From Calliopum simillimum (lineage: Eukaryota > Arthropoda > Insecta > Diptera > Lauxaniidae): a stretch of 64,000 nt of DNA. This document shows positions 20,074 to 32,601 of this stretch, in pieces (the stretch's first letter is position 1; each line of letters opens with the position of its first letter). The stretch is from contig OX638370.1 of NCBI GenBank assembly GCA_951812925.1, positions 83,744,004 to 83,808,003 of the forward strand, in the 5' to 3' direction. The translations under genes were made by a program, and so were the position numbers. The notes under the pieces are model-generated. The model saw only the letters and a program-made list of their open reading frames with translations, was not told the DNA's origin and did not search any database.

Positions 20074-22546
20074 CTCAACTGGAATTATGTATTATCCTCC
20101 CCCGTCGCTCCGCCGTGACGTCCTTAATGGATGGCCCTTAACAAGGTAGCTTTAGTTGAAAAAAATACACTTAAAATAGTAATTTGACTTTTGGCAAGCT
20201 AAATATGGTTTTGCTAGACTGCATCACTTATAACACGATAACTTTTGAAGATTGTTCACTTATTGAGCCTTTACTTTGATGAATAATTTAATGTGAATTT
20301 ATTTTGATCATTTTACTCAACTCAATGGTGACAGCTTTTGATGTCTCCCGATCTAAGCAAAGTAATTACACTATTAACATTCAAAAAGTAAGACTCAAAT
20401 TTCAAAACTAAGTTTACGTCCTTGTCAACAATAGACAATAACGATGGTATACATCAATTAACCATAAAATAATTGATTACAAAACTATAACAATTAAATC
20501 AAAATAACAATTATAACAAAACTAACATAAACCAAAGCCAAAAGAAACGATATAAAAATAAACACCAAAAGTTGCACGTACTTGTTAACGCTTGAGAAAT
20601 TTCCGCACTTGCAAGCAAAAGTAGTAATAGGACCCGCTTCAAACATATGTATGATATTACAAGTTGAAGAAAAAAAAATCAATGGAAACAATCATTTTAT
20701 TGTTGACACAAATTGTCAGTGGCGCGATTAATCAAAACAGCGGCTTTTTGCTGTCAATGGTGCAATTAAAAATTAATTCAAAAAAATTCAAAGAAAAAAA
20801 CAAAAAGTTTTTATTTCTATATGTGTACTTCTGAAATGCGTAAGAGAGAAAGGACATTGCGTTGAGAGTTATCAGCAACAAAATGCATTGGCAACATTGC
20901 ATCAGCAGCATTATTAGCTAGTGAGCTCGATCGGCTACTGTTGCTAGGGTGTGTACAATTTTTCTCTTTTTTTGTGTGATTGTGTCACAATCAATTAAAT
21001 TGGCGGCTGGCTACTGTGTACTGTGAGTAGTATAGAGGCCTTTTCACTTCGCGCACCTGACAATAGGGCTGTTAAAAATCTTTTCGTTGGGGCCATATGC
21101 ACATTTTAATTGGTAAAAATAAATTGAAAAGATTAAATGTTTATAATGAAAAAAAAAAAAGAAATCACTAGCAATTTCAAACTCAATTTAATTTCGTTGG
21201 CAACAAATGGAAATATCTTAACTAAGAAATCGTAGCATTTTACTTCGATCACAAATGATATTGATTGCGTTACAACTGATTTGTATTAAAAGTCGCTCAA
21301 AATGTTAAATTTTTTTTTTCAAAAATTTTAAAATGCAATCAAAACACGACAAATAAAAACTTTTAGTTACCAACTGTTGTTGTTGTTGTTGTTGTTGTTG
21401 GTGATGGTGTTGCTGCTGCAGCATTTCACAATGTGTGTGCCGCCATAAAAAAAGTCGCCAGTTGCCATAATAATAATTTTGCAGTCCACCAAACCAACCT
21501 GGTTTTTTTTTTTTGGTAATTTTTTTTATTGTTGTTTTGTTTAAAAATAAAAATCTATCAGTTTACTGTTGCATTCATCAGTTCACCAGTTGATCGTAGA
21601 TATGTATGTTAGATCAAACGTTTGATCGATCAGTAGTCGTTTGTCGATTTATTTGATATCAAAAGAAATTTCAATTGGACTGGGAATGGGAATTGGAATG
21701 GTAACACGATTTAAATGGTATGGGCACATATGTTGCCACAAATTTGTGTGTTTTCAAAATTCTATTAAACGGTGTACACTGTACACTGTACAGTGATATG
21801 ATACAATATGCAATTATGGCGTAAAAGTATTTTAAATTGCATGGCGTGCTTAATGGCTAAAACATGCCTATCGTAATTTCGCAAAATTTATGGAAAATAA
21901 ATTGAATGCAATTTTATTTAGGAGCAAGTTAATAGCTACAGTGAATTAATTTTTGGCATATTATGTTGGTCATTATTCCATTTTCGTTTCTATTTATTTT
22001 TAGACAATCGTTATAGGAAAAAAAATTGCTTTAAAAAAAAAATAGAATAACGTCAAAACTCTAATAACTTATTTGAAAAGTACGGAAGTTGTGAAGGCTT
22101 TATATCCGAATTCAACTAGTTTCTTCTTTAAACGTCTCCGTAATAATTTTTAATATTTGTATGAATTTTGCAAGCATAGGAGTAAGTATCCACTCCCTCT
22201 TACCCGAACTTGCTTCGTTCAGAACTTATGAACTCTAATTACGTCTATTATTTGAGTGCGATTTGTTTTCATTATCTCATGTACTATTCTCGATTGGTTT
22301 GTGCCCGAAGCTTCACCCACATAAACTTAAATCAAAAACTATCCTTCTTTTATTTAAGACATACTCATTTCGAATGAAAAAAGCTTTTAAGTGCAAAATT
22401 GCTTTTAAACTCAAACCAATGATTGGCGTCGTTACCCAACCAAGTTAGACGAGGATGCTGGGAGGAATGCTGGGGTCACAGGTCGTTTTAACTCTGTCAA
22501 ACCCAAGGGTTCTCGCACTCCTATTTTTTTTTTTTTTTTATGCCTT
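20074..22546. other. Non-coding stretch with simple repeats
   Basis: No gene is visible. It contains a (TTG)n tract at about 21378-21411 running into GCTGCTGCAGC, poly-T and poly-A runs, and TGTACACTGTACACTGTACAG at about 21773-21793. This could be regulatory DNA of a gene outside the window. Confidence 0.5.
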
Positions 22547-22680
22547 AACCAACGCTCAGCGTTTTAGATAACCTAAACACTTGGCCGCTTCTTTCGACAC
22601 ATCGAAAGCATGATCTGTCCATCTCAGATCTACTTGAATCGATATGCCCAGAACGTCAAGAGTTGCTTTACTCATAATGC
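22547..22680 (-). pseudogene. LINE reverse transcriptase fragment
   Basis: Minus-strand translation gives LGISIQVDLRWTDHAFDVSK followed by EAAKCLGYLKR. This fits the region after the RT active site in Jockey/R1-type non-LTR retrotransposons (pattern LGI..D..W..H...V...A.K.LG.LKR). Only about 40 codons are recognisable before a stop. It is separate from the LINE fragment at 22774-23225. Confidence 0.6.
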
Positions 22681-22773
22681 CTACGCAGGTCATATTAAGG
22701 AGTGAAGAGGGACAATCCACTCGTCTGTAAGACAACAGATAGCATTGTAACAGTATTCACTTCTTCTGCTGCG

Positions 22774-23225
22774 TTAGATGTAAAATTTGAAGATCGCGTC
22801 ACTTTTTGAGCGATACTTTTTCTTCGACACTTTTTTGGCGATAGTTTTCGCTGATGGCAATTCATTAAACAATTTGAGGCCTCGATAATTTAATTGATTT
22901 TGAGTCCTGGAGTCTCTATACTGCTGAAGTCGGAAATCAGAGTTTGATCTCAAAGTGTACGGCTGCGAGTCACCAACGGAAATCAAGCTCGACGTTAGAT
23001 ACTTAGGTACCATGTTGTTTTTCATTTTAAACACGAACAGCAGAACGTTAAAAATGATTCGTTGTTTAATATTTAGCCATTTTAGACACGATAGCATCCA
23101 CACAATTGGTGTATAAAAACTACATTTGAGAATAGTTCTCATAGCTTTATTTTGTAGCATTTGAAATTTATTTATTTGTTCATTATTGGCAGTAGAAATT
23201 TTAAGATTTTCTATATGGTTTTGAT
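22774..23225 (-). pseudogene. Non-LTR retrotransposon ORF2 C-terminal fragment
   Basis: An open frame of 128 codons (from 23160), with related sequence just upstream, reads LQNKAMRTILKC, then LKWLNIKQRIIFNVLLFVFK, MKNNMVPKYL, QPYTLRS and LNYRGLKLFNELP. This is the conserved tail after the RT domain in many insect non-LTR elements (LQNKAMR..., QR..., YNLR..., GL...NxLP). The RT core is absent, so the copy is 5'-truncated. The clade is uncertain. Confidence 0.7.
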
Positions 23226-23329
23226 GTGACTTTCTTTTTGGATAAAAATCATAGAGAAATCTTCTTAATTTTGTTTAAATGTAGTCGATTTGGTTCTGTA
23301 TATGACAAAAAAAAATTTATTGCGTACTA

Positions 23330-23705
23330 TTAACAAACATCATTTGATTCATAACCTGGGACACCCGAAGGCTCCATAGTCAAATCGATAAATATTTAGA
23401 TATACTAAAGGGAAAACATCTGTGACGGATTATCAACAAGATTCAATTGATTTCTTTTCTGGAACACCAGAAGGTTCTCGAATTTCACCCAAAGGTTTCA
23501 TAGTCAAAACGAAGATTATCTAGATATACTAAAAAACATCTATGGCGGACTATCAACAAGCTTTAATTGATTCATTTCCTCATACACCCGAAGGTCACTC
23601 GAAGGTTTCATAACCAAAACGAAAAATATCTAGATATAATAGAGGGAAAACATCTATTGCAGAGTATCAACAAGCCTTAATTGATTATTTCACGGAACAC
23701 ATAAT
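23330..23705 (+). repeat. Degenerate tandem array, unit about 110-125 bp, about 3 copies
   Basis: Units repeat TTGATT, then ACACCCGAAGG, GGTTTCATAGTCAAAACGAA, ATCTAGATATACTA, GGAAAACATCTATGGC and TATCAACAAGC. Unit starts are near 23344, 23447 and 23569. Length differs through indels. No coding potential. Confidence 0.75.
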
Positions 23706-24427
23706 GTTGCTTTTTCAATTACTAAGATGTTTAAAAAATATTTTTTCTCCGGAAAGTTTGTAGCAAATTATAAAACAGAAATAAACAGATGCCTAGCGAA
23801 GCGGGAATAGAGAGCTGTTTTAATGAAGTTTGGTAGGTAGGTGCTGAACACAAATAACATACACTGGTCGAAAAGTGAGCGTTTTCAGATGACTGCCACG
23901 CCCACTTTTCAAATATAAGATCCACTTCCTTCACGTGCATTAAGTTACACTTTACCGTGACGGCAACCCAGACAAATTACTCGTTAGTTAGTGAAACAGT
24001 AATCTAAATCGTTTTTTCAATCAAATGTTTAATTATTTTAGATTTCGTACTTTTTTTAGGCATTTTATTCTTTTTGTGTATAATTTTTATAGTCTAAATT
24101 GCAATAGCAGCTGTGTTGAAAATATTTTAACGATTTACAACTGACGTACAAAAAATTTTCTTCACAGTTGGCAAACTGTAATAAAATTAACGAATAACAA
24201 ACAACAACGTTGCGTATGAAAACCCTTATTGTTTCGAATCAAATTAACGATTTCATAAAAATTTACTTTTTTTTTTGGCTGATTGCATTATTATTTCTGT
24301 TGTTTTTTTAGCTTTTCAAGTTAGAATAAATTTAAACTAAATATGTATGTTCTAAAGGAAAGGACTAGGAAAATCGATGGAAGTGGCTAGTTCATCAATA
24401 ACAAAAGAAATGCTATCGAATTCTTGT
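23706..24427. other. Non-coding stretch
   Basis: AT-rich; nothing supportable. Confidence 0.5.
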
Positions 24428-25051
24428 GATTTTTGCGTTCCCGACCATTTTCCCGAATACCAGTTCTCGAATGGTCATTTTCCCGAATGACATAAATCCC
24501 GAAAGCTTTTTTCCCGAAGCCTATTTCCCGAATGATCGTTTTTCCGAAAAACTTTTTTCTCGAACGATCATTTTCCCAAAAACCTTTTTTCCCGAATTTC
24601 CATGTTTTCCCGAATGTTCCCGAATCGCACAAATAGATCCCAGCCGAAAATATCATAACGGAAAAAATCAGTTGGGCAAAGTTTTGTTAGTGTGAACCGT
24701 TGCCATTCTACTGTTGCGATAATAAAAAAGTAAATGACAGTCGAAAAATAAAAATTTATGACATATAGTTTTTTTGATATACTTTAGAATTCCGCAACAT
24801 TTTTATAAAAACATCTGATTGTAAACAAATACATTTTTATGACATATTTCGACAATTTTCAATAAATATTGGTATCACTTCGGGAAAACAAACATTCGGG
24901 ACAATCAACGTTCGGGAAAATATATATTCGGGATAACCGTCATTCGGAAAAAAATATCCTTCGGAAAAATTGTCTTTCGGGAAAATGGTCGTTCGGGATA
25001 TGGGCATTTCGGGAACTGGTATTCGGGAAAATGACCGGGAATCGATTTTTG
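24428..25051. mobile_element. Foldback element with TTCCCGAA modules and 8-bp TSD
   Basis: The left arm (24436 to about 24630) is dense in TTCCCGAA and the right arm (about 24880-25043) in its complement TTCGGGAA, every 15-25 bp. The outer ends match as inverted repeats through CATTTTCCCGAATACCAG. GATTTTTG occurs at 24428-24435 and 25044-25051 directly outside the arms, a plausible 8-bp target-site duplication of hAT length. The centre is AT-rich and non-coding. The open frames in both arms are a by-product of the repeated motif. Confidence 0.75.
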
Positions 25052-28000
25052 ATATGAACAGTTCTTTAAGCCAGACAGGCGCTCATTTGAAGAGGATTCA
25101 TTGCTGTGACGACATATTGAAGTTAGTATTTAATATAGAACTAATACAAAAACTTAAAAATAATATTAACAGATGCCTTGCTAAAGAAAAAATCAGTTCG
25201 CATTTCAAGAGTAACTTCTGATAGAACAATTTTCAAAATTGTTCATAATCAGACTAGTTACCCCGGGAGCGACTTTGTTCGCCCGATCCCGATACCCTTT
25301 CAATATGTATGTTCCTTATCTCATTCATCCCTGTCAAATAGCTTACTGCCTGTTTTCTCTAGCGGATGTTATTTGTCCCAGCACCGGGATTCTTTAATAT
25401 TTCGGACGAAGCCGAAGGAATTTTAAATTAGAGTTTGTCCTGGAACGACAACGGATAACATGTCTTTGAAAGAAAACAAAGGTGCAAATCGAATAACTTG
25501 TTTTCGAGATATTGGATTTAACACCCGGGCAAGGATGAGGGTATTTAGAAATAATATGTATGTATCCTAAAACCTCACCAGGTAAATTATCTGTGAATGA
25601 AAAAAAAATATGCAAATCGGACAAACGGTTCTTGACGCAGACAGATAGACAGACGTTGTATTTTATATAGTATTATGATAGAATAAAAAAGGTCGGCGAA
25701 AGATGGATGTCGAAAATGCTTCCGTTGAAAAGAGCCAAAAGATGTTTTGAATCTAGACCTGACTTTGAGTGGTTATCACGAGTTCTCGAAAATGAAAAAA
25801 AACAGCGTGGAAAGAAATTTATAAGCGATGAAAAAGCTTTTTTTTTTGAAGGCATTCCTTGTGTATGATTGAAATTAAAAGTTCTGAAAAATTTATTAGA
25901 ATTGCAGGTAAATATATTGAAAATGATAATTCAATTTTTACATTTATTTTCTCTCTTTCTTATCCCCATTTCGTAATACACTTCCACACATGTATATTGA
26001 TCTTAACACATACTTCAAATGAAGCAATTGGTATCAACAATATATCTTCTTCATATCGGTGTACGAACTCAACTCTTTCGCACTATGAAATATTTGATTT
26101 ATCACTCTGTAACTCAGATATATTGCACATTATATAGTCAATACAACAAGTAATAACACGAGTAATTACACTTTATAACAAGTGAAATCAATTTACGAAA
26201 ATTTTCACTAATCCACGGTGCACAAAATTAATGTAAATAATTAAAAAGGAACAAATTATTTGCAATGCGGCACCAAAACAAGAGAAGAAAAAGTAGTGTT
26301 CGTTGTGTTACCAAATTGAATTGAAATGCAAGCACCGCCGCACAATTAATGTAGTCAGCTACCTACCTACCACTCAGCTGTAAGTGAAGGGGGCGTTTTT
26401 TGCTTCATTTTTTTTTTTCTTTTTATTGTATAGTGGGCGGCTATTTGGTTGGTTGGACTGTACTGGAATGAATGGATAGTTATGCGGCAGCACAACGCAT
26501 ACACAGCTGGACAGTTGGAACATTCAGTTTTGGCCCCTATGTATGCTTTACTTAATAAATTAATTTATGATTTAATGAAATGCACAACTCATGGATATGT
26601 AGCGCTTTAATAAAATGATACCATATGCTCCATAAAGTGTGCTAGTCAGTTGCTATGTATGCGCTATGAGTGCGAAATAAAAAGGAACCTCAATTTTAGT
26701 TTAGAAAGTCATGCTGCTACGTTTCAATGTGCAATGTGCACCTTTGCAATCGATCTTTTAGTCGTTCGATTTGGTTTCTTAGTAGTCCAAGCATATCTGC
26801 TTTCTTGCAAAACCACTCCCTTACCTACTGCACTAAATCTAGATTTAATGCGCAGGAAACATGCGCGCTTAGTTTTCTTCCTTGTATCACACCACCACCA
26901 GCTTAAGTAGTTGCTTTGTCTGATGTTCAACGATTCTTCGAAAATTTCTTTCATTTTAGTAGTCGTTGATTCGATTAAATTTCACATGGAAATATTTATT
27001 TCATTTTAGGGCAATGTCGGACAATAAGGCCTGTATGATGTACTTTAACGCATGAAATCATCTTCATACTTATGTTTGTGAATTTCGTGAAGTGTTTTAA
27101 GCATTTCTTGTCTATGGTGGCGGTGTAAGGTATTTGATTTTTGGTCAAGTCAAAGATAACACCATTACTAGTTGTTTCTTAATTGGTATTTAAAAACTAA
27201 TCCCATTTATCAAAAGTACCGTTATTTGTCCGCTTGTTTTTTTCTTCTTAAGACCGTATTACCCGCAAATGCTTTACATTTCTTTCGACTTCATTAAATT
27301 TGGGAAATTGTAAATTTTCAAATTTTCGTATTAGTTTGCGCATTCGTAACAAAGGTATTTTAGTTTCATACAATGATTGTGTGTTCGCACGTGTGTGAAT
27401 GTATTTGTATAAATCTGTGGCAATTATGTAACGCCTACGAGTGGCAACTACAATGGTCGCCGCTTTAATGCGCCTGCCTGCCAGTCTGCCATACCAAAAT
27501 AAGTAATGGACGCAGATTATGTTCGCCTGTTGGCGCGCATGCGCAGTTCCATAAATCAATGAAATATTTATTTTCAACGCGCATTCATACTAAATTTTTG
27601 GCGGCTCTAGTTTTTCATATTAAATTTTGCTCTTGCTGTTGTTGTTAATTTTTTTTTATCGTAATTCATTTGTATTAAATTATGGCTTTCTTTCGTTAAG
27701 TGTAAATAATTACAATAAAGTGTTGGTACCAACACTGTTGCCTGTTGCTTTTATTGCTGCCATTGTTGTTGGTTTAATTTTTTATTTTTTTGTGCCAAAT
27801 ATTTACCAACTGGCGCAAAATTTTTTGATTTTTTTGTTAAGTTTTCAGCAGGTGGGAAATAATTGCGTTTTAAATGATTTAATTCAAATTAAAATTGCAA
27901 GTTACATACATATTTACAATATGAGAAATGAATTGGATTACGTACACATCTATGTTATTTAAAATTGCCCATAAATAATTGTAATTATTTACATAATTAA

Positions 28001-28369
28001 CGCTATAGAGGGTTAATGGCTTATACTGTTTGGCAACACAAAGGTTTTGCAATAGTATAATGTATGATATTTTATTTGTATTAGTAGCAAGGGTGGGCGC
28101 AAGTTCTTCAACGAGAGCGCATTTAAAAGCAAAGATAGAGCATTTGTATTGTATACGTACAAAAAACCGAACGCACAAAAACTATACAGTGTTTCAGCAG
28201 CCGTATGGTTTTTGTATCACTAAAACTTTTCGTCCGCGTTAGTGACCACCATTGGTAATGAGTAATATAGTAGTAGCATGGTTGTTAATTAATTATTTTT
28301 TATTACTAGAGTGCATCGTATGGTCGAATTGCGGTCAACGAAAAACAAAAAAAAAACATCATGTATTCA
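25052..28369. other. Non-coding stretch
   Basis: More than 3 kb with no recognisable gene or repeat. The longest frames (27248-27577 minus, 27627-27962 plus) are low-complexity or hydrophobic and match no family. GTTGTTGTT-type tracts appear at about 27640 and 27735. This could be intron or regulatory DNA. Confidence 0.5.
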
Positions 28370-28443
28370 TTGGGATCGAACCCATGACTTTCGGCTTTTT
28401 AAATAACCAGCTAGTAGAGATAATCAGCTGAGCACCTATGGTA
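28355..28443 (-). ncRNA. tRNA-like or SINE-head sequence
   Basis: The minus strand contains an A-box-like GGTGCTCAGCTGATTATC and, about 45 bp later, GGGTTCGATCCCA, which fits the polymerase III B-box GGTTCGANNCC. Spacing suits a tRNA, but I cannot fold a complete acceptor stem. A decayed tRNA or tRNA-derived SINE promoter is more likely than a working gene. Confidence 0.35.
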
Positions 28444-28525
28444 GTTTTATATAAAAAAAAAACTAAACGAAACTTTTTTCATAATGATTCCATTAATATA
28501 ATTTCCTTTTGACTTACCTCGTTAG

Positions 28526-30563
28526 TTGGTCTTGGTCTTGGTCTTGGTCTTGGTCTTGGTCTTGGTCTTGGTCTTGGTCTTGGTCTTGGTCTTGGTCTTG
28601 GTCTTGGTCTTGGTCTTGGTCTTGGTCTTGGTCTTGGTCTTGGTCTTGGTCTTGGTCTTGGTCTTGGTCTTGGTCTTGGTCTTGGTCTTGGTCTTGGTCT
28701 TGGTCTTGGTCTTGGTCTTGGTCTTGGTCTTGGTCTTGGTCTTGGTCTTGGTCTTGGTCTTGGTCTTGGTCTTGGTCTTGGTCTTGGTCTTGGTCTTGGT
28801 CTTGGTCTTGGTCTTGGTCTTGGTCTTGGTCTTGGTCTTGGTCTTGGTCTTGGTCTTGGTCTTGGTCTTGGTCTTGGTCTTGGTCTTGGTCTTGGTCTTG
28901 GTCTTGGTCTTGGTCTTGGTCTTGGTCTTGGTCTTGGTCTTGGTCTTGGTCTTGGTCTTGGTCTTGGTCTTGGTCTTGGTCTTGGTCTTGGTCTTGGTCT
29001 TGGTCTTGGTCTTGGTCTTGGTCTTGGTCTTGGTCTTGGTCTTGGTCTTGGTCTTGGTCTTGGTCTTGGTCTTGGTCTTGGTCTTGGTCTTGGTCTTGGT
29101 CTTGGTCTTGGTCTTGGTCTTGGTCTTGGTCTTGGTCTTGGTCTTGGTCTTGGTCTTGGTCTTGGTCTTGGTCTTGGTCTTGGTCTTGGTCTTGGTCTTG
29201 GTCTTGGTCTTGGTCTTGGTCTTGGTCTTGGTCTTGGTCTTGGTCTTGGTCTTGGTCTTGGTCTTGGTCTTGGTCTTGGTCTTGGTCTTGGTCTTGGTCT
29301 TGGTCTTGGTCTTGGTCTTGGTCTTGGTCTTGGTCTTGGTCTTGGTCTTGGTCTTGGTCTTGGTCTTGGTCTTGGTCTTGGTCTTGGTCTTGGTCTTGGT
29401 CTTGGTCTTGGTCTTGGTCTTGGTCTTGGTCTTGGTCTTGGTCTTGGTCTTGGTCTTGGTCTTGGTCTTGGTCTTGGTCTTGGTCTTGGTCTTGGTCTTG
29501 GTCTTGGTCTTGGTCTTGGTCTTGGTCTTGGTCTTGGTCTTGGTCTTGGTCTTGGTCTTGGTCTTGGTCTTGGTCTTGGTCTTGGTCTTGGTCTTGGTCT
29601 TGGTCTTGGTCTTGGTCTTGGTCTTGGTCTTGGTCTTGGTCTTGGTCTTGGTCTTGGTCTTGGTCTTGGTCTTGGTCTTGGTCTTGGTCTTGGTCTTGGT
29701 CTTGGTCTTGGTCTTGGTCTTGGTCTTGGTCTTGGTCTTGGTCTTGGTCTTGGTCTTGGTCTTGGTCTTGGTCTTGGTCTTGGTCTTGGTCTTGGTCTTG
29801 GTCTTGGTCTTGGTCTTGGTCTTGGTCTTGGTCTTGGTCTTGGTCTTGGTCTTGGTCTTGGTCTTGGTCTTGGTCTTGGTCTTGGTCTTGGTCTTGGTCT
29901 TGGTCTTGGTCTTGGTCTTGGTCTTGGTCTTGGTCTTGGTCTTGGTCTTGGTCTTGGTCTTGGTCTTGGTCTTGGTCTTGGTCTTGGTCTTGGTCTTGGT
30001 CTTGGTCTTGGTCTTGGTCTTGGTCTTGGTCTTGGTCTTGGTCTTGGTCTTGGTCTTGGTCTTGGTCTTGGTCTTGGTCTTGGTCTTGGTCTTGGTCTTG
30101 GTCTTGGTCTTGGTCTTGGTCTTGGTCTTGGTCTTGGTCTTGGTCTTGGTCTTGGTCTTGGTCTTGGTCTTGGTCTTGGTCTTGGTCTTGGTCTTGGTCT
30201 TGGTCTTGGTCTTGGTCTTGGTCTTGGTCTTGGTCTTGGTCTTGGTCTTGGTCTTGGTCTTGGTCTTGGTCTTGGTCTTGGTCTTGGTCTTGGTCTTGGT
30301 CTTGGTCTTGGTCTTGGTCTTGGTCTTGGTCTTGGTCTTGGTCTTGGTCTTGGTCTTGGTCTTGGTCTTGGTCTTGGTCTTGGTCTTGGTCTTGGTCTTG
30401 GTCTTGGTCTTGGTCTTGGTCTTGGTCTTGGTCTTGGTCTTGGTCTTGGTCTTGGTCTTGGTCTTGGTCTTGGTCTTGGTCTTGGTCTTGGTCTTGGTCT
30501 TGGTCTTGGTCTTGGTCTTGGTCTTGGTCTTGGTCTTGGTCTTGGTCTTGGTCTTGGTCTTGG
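28526..30563 (+). repeat. Hexanucleotide array (CTTGGT)n, about 340 perfect copies
   Basis: It is 2038 bp of uninterrupted CTTGGT (CCAAGA-type on the other strand). I saw no substitution or indel. Three frames stay open through the array, giving dipeptide repeats Arg-Pro, Ser-Trp and Val-Leu. These long frames are artefacts of the 6-bp period. The same hexamer is scattered at 958-1185. Confidence 0.98.
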
Positions 30564-32320
30564 ATTCACGGCGTGGGGACTCGGAGTTTATTTCGGGTAA
30601 TCATGAAACTTGAAAATATTACCGGATTCGCAATATCCTTTCTTTAAAGTACAAAATCATTGTTTTGAGGCATATTTGATATTATATCACACTTGCAGTA
30701 AACAGGGAAATTTAAATTTGTCGGTGGCAAATTTTTTTACTTCTAAGCATGGATGTCTTAAATCTACAGTCACCTAGAAAAAAAAAATCATCAAAAACTA
30801 TTTTTGTGTTTTTATTGCTTACAGGGTCATTTTAGATTAAATTTTTGGAGTTATTTTAAGCTTTATTATTAAGCTTTAAAAAAAAATTTCACTTTACTTT
30901 ACAACATCTGGCTCGGTAGTATTAGATATGGGAATTCGATTAATTAAGCATTTATTTTCATTAAAAACTAATTTCCTAGATATTTTTAAACCACAATTGT
31001 TAGCTCGTCAATGAATTCATCTAAACCATTCCTATTTTTTATATATTTGTTAAATTATCTTCCGCATTGTAAATTTTTTTTTAGCTCTTTCAAATTGTTT
31101 ACATTAAAACTAAACACAACTTTCAAACAAGGTGACAATTTTTAATAATTCCTTAGATACAAACAACAACCAAGGCAACAACATTAACGCCAATATTTGA
31201 AACACATTAACGCATTATTATTTTTATTATTCGTAACTTAATAAATATGCCACTACCAACATCTGCGCCCGCTACCAACAGTAGAGTGTTTAGCAAATTT
31301 CCCAGACGTTGCTGCAACAATTTAAATCAACACAGCACAACACAAGCGATGGCGAAAAAAAAAGAAGTTTGCAATAAAAGCAAACGATAAACGCTTGGTC
31401 AGTTGGTCAACGAGCAACACAATTGTCTGTTGTTGCCAGCATGTTTGCCGTGTTTGAATAAATGAATGAACGAACAACCAAAGCACCACCGGACAGACAG
31501 ACAGAGGATCGAACAGACAGGCAACCGTGTAAAGGAGTGCAGAAATGAATGAATGAACGAACGAACGAACGCGTCGCGTCGTTTATATTGTGAGAAAGTA
31601 ATTGTTACATCATAGCGTTTAGCAGCAACAAAAACAACAGCAACAACAACAACAGCAGTGGCAACATTATTAACAGCAACAACAATGATAACAATAATAA
31701 CAACAACAACAACTGCAATAGCAACAGCAATAAAAATATTAAATAGATTTGAAAATATTAAAATTGCAACAACATAACACAGCAACATTTGCAACAAAAC
31801 AAAGAAAACAAAAAATGTAATGTTGCATGTTGTAAGCAACATCAACTATATAAAAAATTAAAGAAAAAAAAATAATGACATTCAATGAAGACGATTAGAT
31901 ATGCATTTTGATCCTGTGATCTCCGTAGGAAAATACGAATCAATTAAGCTTAAATGTAACAAAGTTGTAGAAAATCAAGAAGTCTCCGTATTTTCGAGAA
32001 GTATCCGAAATTATATGTGAAAAGTACTAAATAGAGTCGAGTTGGATATTTTGGATAATTCTCATGTAAAACAGATTCCAAAAATAAAATTCTTTCAGTG
32101 TGTCAAACGCTTTTTTCTTTTTAATATACTAGAGCGAGCGCCAGACGGACTTGAGTATACAAAATATATGAACCCCAATATGAACTCAGATTCTTATAGG
32201 TAAGATCCCAAGTTACTAGAAAGTAGATGTTGCCACGATCTGATTTTTTTAACGCCATACAAAGGATTAATGATTTCATGGTTTGAGGTTTTAATGGGCA
32301 TATCACACAAACTATTAAAG
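30564..32320. other. Non-coding stretch with opa-like tract
   Basis: No gene. It contains GAACGAACGAACGAACG at about 31550-31570 and a CAA/CAG tract at 31619-31720. Confidence 0.5.
31619..31720 (+). repeat. CAACAA/CAGCAA (opa-like) microsatellite
   Basis: Imperfect runs of CAA, CAG and AACAACAGCAAC. The opposite strand gives a valine-rich frame (31399-31845) that looks like a low-complexity artefact. Confidence 0.8.
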
Positions 32321-32534
32321 CTATTTTGATGAAAATTGGTAGATAGACGCCGAACATTAATTCCATGCACTGGAGAAAAAAGAAGGCGAAGTCACATAAG
32401 TACCAACCCCACTTTTGAACGATAGGATAATTTAACACGTAAAGAAAGTGGGCGTCGCACTTATCTGATTTCGCCTCTTTTCGCCCAGTGCATGGAATTT
32501 ATGTTTTGTCTATCCACTAATATTCATCAAAATA
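32321..32534. repeat. Imperfect palindrome, arms about 85 bp
   Basis: The left arm starts CTATTTTGATGAA and includes ATTCCATGCACTGG. The right arm is its inverted copy and ends CATCAAAATA. It may be a decayed MITE, but no duplication is visible around it. Confidence 0.65.
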
Positions 32535-32601
32535 CTTAGCTTGAATAGTTGAAAAGAAAATTCAAGTAGAATTCCGCAACAAACTTGGAATAAGAGTTCA
32601 C

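Noticed and set aside
23330..23705. CRISPR-like array
   Set aside because: Units are about 110-125 bp, diverged throughout, with no constant short repeat and variable spacer pattern, and the DNA is eukaryotic.
28479..30647. Three very long open frames (poly Arg-Pro, Ser-Trp, Val-Leu)
   Set aside because: They are the direct result of a 6-bp repeat that never creates a stop codon; there is no unique protein sequence of note at either end.
31399..31845. 148-codon minus-strand frame rich in Val and Ile
   Set aside because: It is the complement of the CAA/CAG microsatellite and flanking low-complexity DNA, with no domain.
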